From: Saccharicrinis sp963677655
Lineage (GTDB): Bacteria > Bacteroidota > Bacteroidia > Bacteroidales > Marinilabiliaceae
Reading direction: 5' to 3' (one strand)
NCBI GenBank assembly: GCA_963677655.1
Contig: OY782088.1
DNA: 64,000 bases
The position numbers were made by a program, and so were the translations under genes. The notes beneath the pieces were generated by a model. That model ran no database searches, was not told the origin of the DNA, and worked only from the letters and a program-made list of their open reading frames with translations. Position 1 is the first letter of the stretch. Each line of letters opens with the position of its first letter. This document shows, piece by piece, positions 45,484 to 54,105 of the stretch.

Positions 45484-45704
45484 AAAAGGCTGAAAGCCTT
45501 TAACTTTACAGCAAGAGGTAGTGCCTCCGCAGAGTAGCTATGGCGCTCGTGGATTGCCCCTTGTGATCAATCTCCATGAAAATATCAGGCTGAAGGTTAG
45601 AAACAAATAATAAAAGTATCAGACTTACAGAGCCTGAATATACAAGATGCTAAATTGCATGGGACGATGCCCCATGTTCTGATGTGTAAGGCTTTCAGCC
45701 TTTT
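45484..45704. repeat. REP/MITE-like element with palindromic ends
   Basis: Two ends, 45484-45500 (aaaaggctgaaagcctt) and 45688-45704 (its exact reverse complement), are perfect 17-base inverted repeats, and each is itself a small hairpin (aaggct-gaa-agcctt). A third hairpin with arms catggg and cccatg lies at 45658-45676. The inside (about 187 bases) contains GC-richer words such as gcctccgcagag. No transposase frame remains. This looks like a non-autonomous miniature element or REPIN. The remainder of 45306-45777 shows nothing else. Confidence 0.55.
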
Positions 45705-45777
45705 ATTACTTAAGGTTAATTATAATTATACTGCATATTTAAGTATAAAATCTTGAATTAATATTTTATTTTACTCC

Positions 45778-46494
45778 CTACTTAAAAAGTAAAATAACAC
45801 AAGAGATTAATGTTAATACCAGAGTAGAGTTTTTAAATACCCGTGATGGTATTTTATTATTTAATCGTTTTCCAATATAAGAACCAATGTATATCATTGG
45901 GAAAAATAATAATACCAGCTTTAGAGATTCCATGGTAATCAAGTCAGCTATATAATATCCAACTATGGCAACTATAGATGTTGTGATATTGAACCATGAA
46001 AAAATTTCTCTGAATTCTTGATTGTTAATTTTTGAGGAATTAAGAAATATTGCCAAGGGAGGCCCGCTGACAGATGTGCTTCCTGTCAGTAAACCAACAA
46101 CTGCTCCAACAAGTGGATATGTAACCCCCGGATAATTAACAGGAGACTTTGAAACAAAGAAGGAAAGTCCTGTAAGTGCTATAAATATCATACTGATTAT
46201 GTGAATCAGATTTTCTTCGTTTGCATTTTTTAAAATTAGTACCCCTAATAAAGTAAAAATGGCTCCCGTTACTATTAGAGGTTTTACTTTTGGGGGTACT
46301 AAATTTTTGTCCTTTTTTTGAAGGACAATTATAGTTGATGAAATAAAGTTGCATATTACTAACACTGGAATAATTTCAACTGGAGTATACCAAATTAATA
46401 AAGGAGGCAATGCTACCAAAGCAAAACCAAAACCAGAAATTCCTTTAATTAAGCTAGCTACCGAAACAATTAAAATTATCCAGAATAATGTCAT
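45778..46494 (-). CDS. TauE/SafE-family sulfite/sulfonate exporter
   Basis: A 238-residue membrane protein with about seven to eight helices and the two TauE/SafE repeats (SLIKGISGFGFALVALPPLL and GLLTGSTSVSGPPLAIFL). Family members export sulfite, sulfoacetate or similar C2 sulfonates. It starts three bases after the YeiH-family gene, so both likely share one transcript. This suggests that the operon clears sulfur compounds from the cytoplasm. Confidence 0.85.
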   Translation of the reverse strand: MTLFWIILIVSVASLIKGISGFGFALVALPPLLIWYTPVEIIPVLVICNFISSTIIVLQKKDKNLVPPKVKPLIVTGAIFTLLGVLILKNANEENLIHIISMIFIALTGLSFFVSKSPVNYPGVTYPLVGAVVGLLTGSTSVSGPPLAIFLNSSKINNQEFREIFSWFNITTSIVAIVGYYIADLITMESLKLVLLFFPMIYIGSYIGKRLNNKIPSRVFKNSTLVLTLISCVILLFK

Positions 46495-46497
46495 AAT

Positions 46498-47424
46498 TTA
46501 TAAAACTGTTAATGTTAGAAAAGAAGATGTTCCTATGATAATCCATAGTAAAACACCATGTATAAAACTTTTAATACCTGCTTTTTTTGCTTCTTTAATT
46601 GAAATATCAGAACCAATTAAAAATAAAGCTGCAATCATACCTTTTTTACCTAACCAATTCAGATGTGAAAATGTTGTATCCCATTGTGGTAAAAAATGAG
46701 CAAAAACAATTGCTAATACAAACAAGCCAATAAATACAGGAATCTTAATTTTCCTGGTGGTTGAGTTCTTTTGAGTAATTGAAATTACAACAGCTAAAGG
46801 AATTATCCAAAGTGCTCGTATTAATTTTACTGTTGTTGCTATTTCAAGAGCTTCTTTACCATAACTTGCACCAGCTCCAACTACTGAGCTCGTGTCATGT
46901 ATTGCAATAGCAGCCCAATGGCCAAATGTATCCTGACTCATGTTAAAATAATGTCCAAGGACAGGAAATGCGACCAGGGCAATCGCATTAAGTATAAAAA
47001 CAACAACTAATGAAAAAGAAACCTGATAACTTTTAGCATTTAAAACATTTGATATGGCTGCTATCGCACTTCCACCGCAAATAGCAGTCCCTGCGGAGAT
47101 TAATAAACCAATTTTTGACTCTATCTTAAGTAGTTTGGTTAAAAGAAAACCTGCTGTCATAACAGTAATTACAGATATTGCAGTTTCAAGGAAACCCTCT
47201 TTAGAAGTAGCAATAACCTGAGTCAGATTCATTCCGAATCCCATTAATACAATAGAAGCCTTTAGAACAAAAGATGTTTGTTTATTTATGTTGGTATATT
47301 TTATACCTAACAATGATAAGACTATTCCACAAGCAAGCGCTACGGCTGGTGAAAAAACTGGAGTGAAACACAATCCAATAATTGTGAAATATATGAGCTG
47401 TATTTGTTTTTGGCTTAAATTCAT
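46498..47424 (-). CDS. YeiH/UPF0324-family putative sulfate exporter
   Basis: A 308-residue membrane protein of the YeiH (UPF0324) family, with about ten helices and the signature IGLLISAGTAICGGSAIAAISNVL and WAAIAIHDTSSVVGAG. In enterobacteria yeiH is controlled by the LysR regulator YeiE, and here a LysR gene stands just upstream in the same direction. Together with the TauE gene this suggests a sulfite/sulfate or sulfonate handling unit. Confidence 0.85.
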   Translation of the reverse strand: MNLSQKQIQLIYFTIIGLCFTPVFSPAVALACGIVLSLLGIKYTNINKQTSFVLKASIVLMGFGMNLTQVIATSKEGFLETAISVITVMTAGFLLTKLLKIESKIGLLISAGTAICGGSAIAAISNVLNAKSYQVSFSLVVVFILNAIALVAFPVLGHYFNMSQDTFGHWAAIAIHDTSSVVGAGASYGKEALEIATTVKLIRALWIIPLAVVISITQKNSTTRKIKIPVFIGLFVLAIVFAHFLPQWDTTFSHLNWLGKKGMIAALFLIGSDISIKEAKKAGIKSFIHGVLLWIIIGTSSFLTLTVL

Positions 47425-47502
47425 CCTTTTGATGTTTTATGACAAAACAAAAGTAGAAAGTAAGGATAACTAAAACAAATACAAAAAAATTATTAGTTAT
47501 TA

Positions 47503-48390
47503 CTAAAAGTTATAGGAGCTTAGGTAGTTAATAAAAAGTTGCGCGGTGTAACTCGGGTTTCCCTGACGCAAAGCGATTCTAAATTTTCGATCAATTTTTA
47601 GTTTTGAAACACCAAGTTTAACTATCTGTTTTAATTCAAGTTCTTTAGATATTGATTTCTCAGAAACAAGGGCTACTCCCTCGAAATTAACTAAGAAGTT
47701 TTTAATCGCTTCTGTACTTCCTAAATGAATTACTATGTTTAGATCTTCAAGATTAATATTGTTTTCACTTAATGATTTTCTGATGACTTCTAAAGTTCCG
47801 GAACCTCTTTCTCTTAAAACAACAGGAATGTTTTCAAGATCTGCAATGGCTATTTGACGTTTTTTAGCGTATACACTATTGTTTCCCGTAACAACTACAA
47901 TTTCGTCATCCAGAAAATCAGAATACTTAAGATCCTTTAATGATGAAGAACCCTCAATAAGAGCAATGTCAATTTCTTCGGAAAGAAGTTTTTGCTGAAT
48001 TTCATGTGAGTTTCCACTTAAAAGATGTAGGTCAATCTTTGGGTATCTTTTATAAAACGAAGCAAGAGTTTCTGGTATTAAGTATTGCGAAATAGTTGAA
48101 CTTGCTCCGATTCTTAAAGTTCCTTTAAAGGTGTTGTTTAACCTACCTAATTCAAATTCAAGTTCGGCATATTGTTGTTTAATCTTTTTTAAATACTCGT
48201 AGTTAACTTTACCGGCCTTGGTTAGATATATTCTATTGCCTTTACGATCAAAAAGAGTACTCTTTAACTTAGATTCCAGTTCTTTGATGTGTTTTGTTAC
48301 AGCAGGTTGGCTAATAAATAACTCTTCTGCAGCTTTTGAAAAACTTAAATTCTCCGCAACAGCTAAAAATACTCGGTCTCTAAAATCCAT
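47503..48390 (-). CDS. LysR-family transcriptional regulator
   Basis: A 295-residue regulator with the N-terminal winged helix (FLAVAENLSFSKAAEELFISQPAVTKHIKELE) and a C-terminal co-inducer-binding domain of the periplasmic-binding fold (VVLRERGSGTLEVIRKSL). It is upstream of the yeiH/tauE genes in the same direction with a 78-base gap, instead of the usual divergent layout of LysR genes. By position it probably controls those two genes, like YeiE or CysB/CbbR-type regulators. Confidence 0.9.
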   Translation of the reverse strand: MDFRDRVFLAVAENLSFSKAAEELFISQPAVTKHIKELESKLKSTLFDRKGNRIYLTKAGKVNYEYLKKIKQQYAELEFELGRLNNTFKGTLRIGASSTISQYLIPETLASFYKRYPKIDLHLLSGNSHEIQQKLLSEEIDIALIEGSSSLKDLKYSDFLDDEIVVVTGNNSVYAKKRQIAIADLENIPVVLRERGSGTLEVIRKSLSENNINLEDLNIVIHLGSTEAIKNFLVNFEGVALVSEKSISKELELKQIVKLGVSKLKIDRKFRIALRQGNPSYTAQLFINYLSSYNF

Positions 48391-48466
48391 AATCTTATAG
48401 AACAGATCGTTAAAAAATGCAACAAATTATATATATTAAAGCAAAATTAACAAATTATATGAGGTA

Positions 48467-49351
48467 ATGAATAGTACAGCACCAGACTCAACAATAAACT
48501 GTAAAAACTGTGAAACACCCTTTGTTGGTAATTTTTGTCCTAATTGCGGTCAATCGGTAAAGGATTATGAAAAACCTTTTGGTCTATTGATTTATGATTT
48601 AATGGGCAACATTTTTGCTTTTGATACTCGTTTATGGAAAACATTGAAAGCTGTATTGTTTCAACCAGGCAAAATGTCTCAGGAATTTATACTTGGGCGA
48701 CGTGTCAGATATATGCCACCTTTCAGGTTTTATGTTTTTGTCAGTTTCATCTTCTTTTTGTTTTTAAATTTTTCAGCCTCAAAAAATTGGAAAGCTTCAG
48801 AATCAAATGAAAAGATGATTTCTGTAGGTATAACACAAAACTTGCAGGCTGAGAAAGTATCAAAAGAATCTGAACCCATTGTTGTAACCTCTAAGGACGA
48901 GGTTGATAAGATTGACGGATTAAATGATGAATCAAAAGAAAAGGTAAAAGATATACTAGCACATCCAAAATTATTTTTTTCTGAGTTTTTAAAATATCTT
49001 TCCTGGATTTTATTTTTCTTGATGCCTTTGTATGGAAGTTTTTTATGGTTGTTTTTCAGAAAGAGCTATAACTATTATTTAGGTCATTTGATTTTTGCTA
49101 TTAACCAACACTCATTTCTGTTTATAGTATTTACTATAATGGTATTAATAAAATCTGTTTTTCCTGCAGTGGGAGATTTTATTAATGGATGGTTATTTCT
49201 TTTAGTACCAATTTATTCTATAATTGGAGCTCGAAGATTGTATCACAAAAAATGGATGACTGTATTTTGGCGCTTATTCGCTATCTTTTTTATATATAGT
49301 ATTATTGTAATAGGTGGTGTTGTTTTAGCTGCTGTTATTGTTTTTGTGTAG
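48467..49351 (+). CDS. DUF3667 membrane protein with zinc ribbon
   Basis: A 294-residue protein of the Bacteroidota-specific DUF3667 family: an N-terminal double CxxC zinc ribbon (CKNCETPFVGNFCPNCGQ), the block TRLWKTLKAVLFQPGKMSQEFILGRRVRYMPPFRFYVFVS, an acidic stretch, and four or five membrane helices. Function is unknown. It is convergent with the hybrid two-component gene, with 46 bases between ends. Confidence 0.88.
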   Translation: MNSTAPDSTINCKNCETPFVGNFCPNCGQSVKDYEKPFGLLIYDLMGNIFAFDTRLWKTLKAVLFQPGKMSQEFILGRRVRYMPPFRFYVFVSFIFFLFLNFSASKNWKASESNEKMISVGITQNLQAEKVSKESEPIVVTSKDEVDKIDGLNDESKEKVKDILAHPKLFFSEFLKYLSWILFFLMPLYGSFLWLFFRKSYNYYLGHLIFAINQHSFLFIVFTIMVLIKSVFPAVGDFINGWLFLLVPIYSIIGARRLYHKKWMTVFWRLFAIFFIYSIIVIGGVVLAAVIVFV

Positions 49352-49397
49352 GTAAAAAACTTTTTTTAAAAAGAATAAGTTTTTGAAATAGATATAA

Positions 49398-52300
49398 TTA
49401 TTTGGCTTTTCTGTAATTACCAGGAGTCATTCCGTATTTGTTTTTAAAGCACTTACCAAAATACTTAAGATCAGAGAATCCGGTCATATAACATATTTCT
49501 TTAATTAAAAATTGCTCTGTTTTGATGAGGTGAGCAGCCTTTTTTAGTCTGTAATCTCTAATTAATTCCACAGGCGATAAGCCTGTTAAGCTTTTCATTT
49601 TATTAAAAAAAGTAGATCTGGAAAGCCCTGCATGTTTTGCTAAACTTTCTACAGTTAGTTCATTGTTGTCAAGATTAGTTTCAATGTGTTCAATAATTCT
49701 TTGCATTAATATTTCATCTGCAGGAGCAATTAAATTAGGTTTGATTGTAGGTTCCTGTTTGTCAATATTAACGTTGTTTTGATAGATGCTATGTAATCTT
49801 TCTCGTTGTTGAATTAAGTTTTCAATACGAGCTTTTATATAAGCAACGCTAAATGGTTTTGTGATATAATCATCTGCACCATAAGTTAATCCTTCCAGTT
49901 TACTTTCAATATTTGATTTTGCAGTTAACAATATTATTGGAATATGACTTGTTTCAATATTGTTTCGTATTTCTTTAAGCAATTCAATTCCATCTTTTTT
50001 TGGCATCATGATATCACTGATGATAAAGTCAGGAGAATGGTTAATGGCCATTTTAATTCCATCTTCACCATTATCTGATTCAAATATTTGATAATTATCA
50101 ACTAGAACAGAGCTAATAAAACTTCGAAGTTCATTATCGTCTTCAACAATTAAAACAGATGGTTTTTCTTTAGTTGAAGGTTTATTACTATTTGCATTAA
50201 TAACTTTTTCTTCTGTCTCTGGATCTGTGACTGGATCTTTTACTGAAGTATCAGCCATTATCTCAACATCTTGAGAGAAGTGATCTTTGCCTTTTAAGAA
50301 GCGTACAATAAAAGTACTCCCTTTTCCTAATTCACTTTCGACAAAAATATCAGCAGAATGTTTATCCGCAATTTCTTTAACTATGGATAAACCTATTCCA
50401 GTACTTGGCTTGCTGCTATCATCGTTAAAAGATGAGAATCTTTGGAATAGTTCTTTTTGTTTTGATTTAGATATTCCGGGGCCATTATCAGATACTTTTA
50501 ATATCACATATTTTTCAGTTTCTTCTGTAAAAACATCAATAGAGTCACCTTTATCACAGTACTTAAAAGCATTTGATAATAGATTCATAATTATTTTATC
50601 AATAGCATTTTTATCTGCCCATAATTCTATCTTATTTGAAATGCTCTTGTAATTAAAATTAAATCCTCTTTCAATTGCAAGTTCTTGAAAATCAAGGCAG
50701 ATGTTTTTAGTAAATAGAGCAAGGTTTATTTTGCTTATTTTTAAATGTTTCCCCTGTATTTTTCTGTAGTCAAGAATTTGGTTCACAAGATTTAAGAGCC
50801 TTTGTGTTCCTTGTGAAATATATTGAAGTTGTTGTTTTATTTCAGACGGAGTCTTTTGACTATTAATTAAGTGTTCAATAGGTGAGGTTATCATAGTCAG
50901 AGGTGTACGAATTTCATGAGAAACATCGGTGAAGAATTTTAGTTTCATATCTGATATTTCTTTTTGAACTTTAATATCACTTTTCAGTCTGTATATAGTC
51001 AGGATGTATTTTTGTAAAATGAAGAAAATCAAAAAGAAAATGATTGCATACAAAATATATGCAATTGGAGTTTCCCAAAAAGAAGGTTTTACAATTATTA
51101 TTAAAGAACGTTCATTATTCATCCAGGTTCCTCGTCCATTTGTTGATTTTACTTTAAAAGTATATGTGCCTTTGGGTATGTTTGTATAATTAGCAATTCT
51201 TTGTTTTTGGGTATAGTACCATTCTTTATCAAAACCTTCTAATTTATAAGCATATTGAATTTGTTTGGTGTTTTGAAAATCTAAGGTTGAGAACTGGATA
51301 TTAAAAAAGTTTTGATCGTGTTTTAGTTCAATTTTATGGATATCATCAATGTTTCCACTTAAAGGAGAATCTTCGGTATTCTTTACATTTTTATTAAATA
51401 GTTGAAAGTTGGTAAGAACAATATTAGATTTGATGGTGTCTGATTTAATAGAGTCTGGATAGAATGAGATTAAACCATTTAAATAACCAAATAACATTGG
51501 ATTATTCTTAAGCAGTTGAGATGAAGATTCAGAAAAAGTTAACTGCCCCAACTCATGGAAGATTTCAAACAGCTCATTTTCAGGATTAAATCTAATAAGA
51601 TCATTTTCCGTAGACATCCATATATTTCCTTTTTTATCCTCTTCTATCGATAATAACCCATTCGATGCTAAAACATTTTCAATGTTATATGATTTGAATC
51701 CGGTGATTCTTCCATTTATATCAGTTGCAATTTTATTTAGACCACCTCCATATGTTGCTATAAATATTTCACCATATTTTGAGCGCAGAATTTTCATTAT
51801 TTCATTATTACTCAAATTTTCAGAATCAAAGGAATTACTTGTGTAATGGTTGAAGATGATAGATTCGGGATTTTTAAAATCTACGTTCCATGAAAGAAGC
51901 CCGTTAGATGTTCCTGCAAAAATATCACCATTGTTTCCCAATGAAATGCATCTGGCTCTGCTACAATTTATAGCTGGAAAATTCTTTAGCTTGTTATTGT
52001 AGTTTATAAATCGATATTTACTCTGTTGATTATGTTGTAATAGGTTTATTCCTCCTCCTAAGGTAGCACACCAAATGTTTTTATTCTTATCTTCAATTAT
52101 GCTATAAACATTGTTATCGCTTAGGCTATAAGGATTTGTTTGATCGTTGGTGAAATTTAAGACTTCAAAGGAGGCTGAGTCCGTTGATGGAATTAGAATA
52201 TAAATTCCATCACCTCTGGTACCTATCCATATTTTTCCATATGAATCTTCATAGATACAATAAATGGCACTTGGCCATAAAGCATTGTCATTAATAATAC

Positions 52301-53771
52301 CTTTTTCTGATATTGGGCCTATTAATTCAAGTTGGTTGGTGAACATAAGTAACCTGCCTTCCTTTGTCCCTATTAATATTTTTTGATTAGCTAGTTGAAA
52401 TATTGATCTCACATTATTTGATAATGCAGAACTTAATTTGTCAGTAACTTTGATAGATTTAAAATCATTGTTTGAAAAGGATACCTTGTCAAGACCATGA
52501 CTTCTTGTACTCATCCAAAGGTTCCCTTGACGATCAAATATGGCAGTATGTAATATATTTGAAAACTTTTTGTTTTGATCATAAGCTTTGTTATAAAAGG
52601 CTTCCAAATTATCAGTTTGTGTATTGTAAAAAGAAAAACCTCCTCCTTTGGGATGAATCCATAAATTGTTATCTGTATCTTTTAGAATAAAAGGAGCCGG
52701 GGGATGCTGATAAGCGGTTCTGTCATCGATATCTACATTGAAATGTTTTAGTTCAGAAGTTAATAAATTAAGTTTATAGATTCCTATTTCATCGGTAGTA
52801 AACCATATTTGAGTACTATCAACTGGGTATATAAAATCTATTTGGTTGGTTTTTAATCCTTTTGTATTGTATTTATTTATTGATTTTATTTTGCTGGTTT
52901 TTGTATCATAGATAAATATACCATCTGATTCAGACAGAAGTACAACGTGAGATTTATCCATTCGTTTTATCTCCAGGATACTTGATCCGATATTCAGATT
53001 TAACTCAGAAAAAACTCTTGAATTTTTAGAGTACATCCAAATTGTACCTTTGGATGAGCCAAACCAAATTTCCTTTTCTGATTCATAATAGGAGTAGAAT
53101 GGTTTGTTTAAGTTTTTATCGTTAGTGTTATTGCTTAAAACACTTTTTAGTGGAGAATCTGAATTGGCAGAAATAAGTAGTAGCCCATTATCAGTAAGTA
53201 TCCAACTGTCAAGGTTTGTATCTTCATGAACCGAATAAATAACTTTACCATTAATTAATTCGTTATCTGATGAATATTTTTTAGTCGAAAAAACAGAATC
53301 TTTTATACAGATTAGGTTATTGTTATTCATTAAAAGCCAAACTTTTCCTGATGGCGATGCAAAAACTTCTGTTGAATAAATATTATTTATTTCGGAATTA
53401 TTTTCTGAAGGTAAGGACCAAAAATTATCAAGTACAGGATTAAAACAGTATACATCATTTAATGAATTTAACCATAGCCTTCCGTATTTATCTTCTGTGA
53501 TTTTATCTATACGGTTTGATTTTGCTGTTGGATTAGAAGATATAATCTTGAATGTCTCAAAATCATAACCATTAAATCGTGTTAAACCATCAAAAGTTCC
53601 AAGCCAAATATATCCTTTATGATCCTGGTAAATTTCATTTATGGTTGATTGAGATAACCCATCTTTATCTGAATAGTGCTCAAAATTACATTGATTAAAG
53701 GCTACACTTTTAAATGATAAGCATAGTAAACAAATAATAATGGTAATCTTTTTCAATCCATTTAATGACAT
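49398..53771 (-). CDS. Hybrid two-component system regulator (HTCS)
   Basis: A 1457-residue one-protein signalling system of the type that controls polysaccharide-utilisation loci. It has a signal peptide, two seven-bladed propellers made of reg_prop repeats (about 25-770, e.g. GYIWLGTFDGLTRFN, IWIGTRGDGIY), a Y_Y_Y domain (about 785-895), one membrane helix (about 905-925), HisKA with H952 (DVSHEIRTPLTMI), HATPase (DNGPGIS, STGIGLSI), a receiver with D1253 (IISDIMMPKKDG) and an AraC-type DNA-binding domain at the end (LSRSTFFNKMK and the closing GFSDLKYFGKCFKNKYGMTPGNYRK). It is divergent from the GH95 gene and likely controls it. Confidence 0.94.
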   Translation of the reverse strand: MSLNGLKKITIIICLLCLSFKSVAFNQCNFEHYSDKDGLSQSTINEIYQDHKGYIWLGTFDGLTRFNGYDFETFKIISSNPTAKSNRIDKITEDKYGRLWLNSLNDVYCFNPVLDNFWSLPSENNSEINNIYSTEVFASPSGKVWLLMNNNNLICIKDSVFSTKKYSSDNELINGKVIYSVHEDTNLDSWILTDNGLLLISANSDSPLKSVLSNNTNDKNLNKPFYSYYESEKEIWFGSSKGTIWMYSKNSRVFSELNLNIGSSILEIKRMDKSHVVLLSESDGIFIYDTKTSKIKSINKYNTKGLKTNQIDFIYPVDSTQIWFTTDEIGIYKLNLLTSELKHFNVDIDDRTAYQHPPAPFILKDTDNNLWIHPKGGGFSFYNTQTDNLEAFYNKAYDQNKKFSNILHTAIFDRQGNLWMSTRSHGLDKVSFSNNDFKSIKVTDKLSSALSNNVRSIFQLANQKILIGTKEGRLLMFTNQLELIGPISEKGIINDNALWPSAIYCIYEDSYGKIWIGTRGDGIYILIPSTDSASFEVLNFTNDQTNPYSLSDNNVYSIIEDKNKNIWCATLGGGINLLQHNQQSKYRFINYNNKLKNFPAINCSRARCISLGNNGDIFAGTSNGLLSWNVDFKNPESIIFNHYTSNSFDSENLSNNEIMKILRSKYGEIFIATYGGGLNKIATDINGRITGFKSYNIENVLASNGLLSIEEDKKGNIWMSTENDLIRFNPENELFEIFHELGQLTFSESSSQLLKNNPMLFGYLNGLISFYPDSIKSDTIKSNIVLTNFQLFNKNVKNTEDSPLSGNIDDIHKIELKHDQNFFNIQFSTLDFQNTKQIQYAYKLEGFDKEWYYTQKQRIANYTNIPKGTYTFKVKSTNGRGTWMNNERSLIIIVKPSFWETPIAYILYAIIFFLIFFILQKYILTIYRLKSDIKVQKEISDMKLKFFTDVSHEIRTPLTMITSPIEHLINSQKTPSEIKQQLQYISQGTQRLLNLVNQILDYRKIQGKHLKISKINLALFTKNICLDFQELAIERGFNFNYKSISNKIELWADKNAIDKIIMNLLSNAFKYCDKGDSIDVFTEETEKYVILKVSDNGPGISKSKQKELFQRFSSFNDDSSKPSTGIGLSIVKEIADKHSADIFVESELGKGSTFIVRFLKGKDHFSQDVEIMADTSVKDPVTDPETEEKVINANSNKPSTKEKPSVLIVEDDNELRSFISSVLVDNYQIFESDNGEDGIKMAINHSPDFIISDIMMPKKDGIELLKEIRNNIETSHIPIILLTAKSNIESKLEGLTYGADDYITKPFSVAYIKARIENLIQQRERLHSIYQNNVNIDKQEPTIKPNLIAPADEILMQRIIEHIETNLDNNELTVESLAKHAGLSRSTFFNKMKSLTGLSPVELIRDYRLKKAAHLIKTEQFLIKEICYMTGFSDLKYFGKCFKNKYGMTPGNYRKAK

Positions 53772-54018
53772 AGATAATAGTTTACAATTTTAAGGCTAAA
53801 TTACTTCATCTTAATTTGATAATAAAGTACAACTTGTTTTTTTAGCAATATGACCTCTTTATTTGGCATAATGAGCCTAATGATAATGTCTTTTTGAGAG
53901 ATTGTTTAAATGCCCCTGTTAGTTTGGTAATTTATCCTATCTGTAAAGTGAAACCATGTATAGTTTTATGGTCAGAATTATAATTGGATTGTTATAACTA
54001 AATTTAGATATATGAAAC

Positions 54019-54031
54019 CGGCATGGCCGGA
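54019..54031. promoter_or_regulatory. GC-rich palindrome upstream of GH95 gene
   Basis: The word ccggc-atg-gccgg is a perfect inverted repeat in an AT-rich stretch between the divergent regulator and glycosidase genes, 75-87 bases before the GH95 ATG. It could be an operator for the HTCS. A ggagg Shine-Dalgarno lies at 54053-54057. The rest of 53772-54105 shows no other structure. Confidence 0.35.
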
Positions 54032-54105
54032 GCAAATAATTAGGTCATACAGGAGGATGATTGAAATTTGTACTGTATATCAAGGTTTTGCTAATTTTTA
54101 AACAT

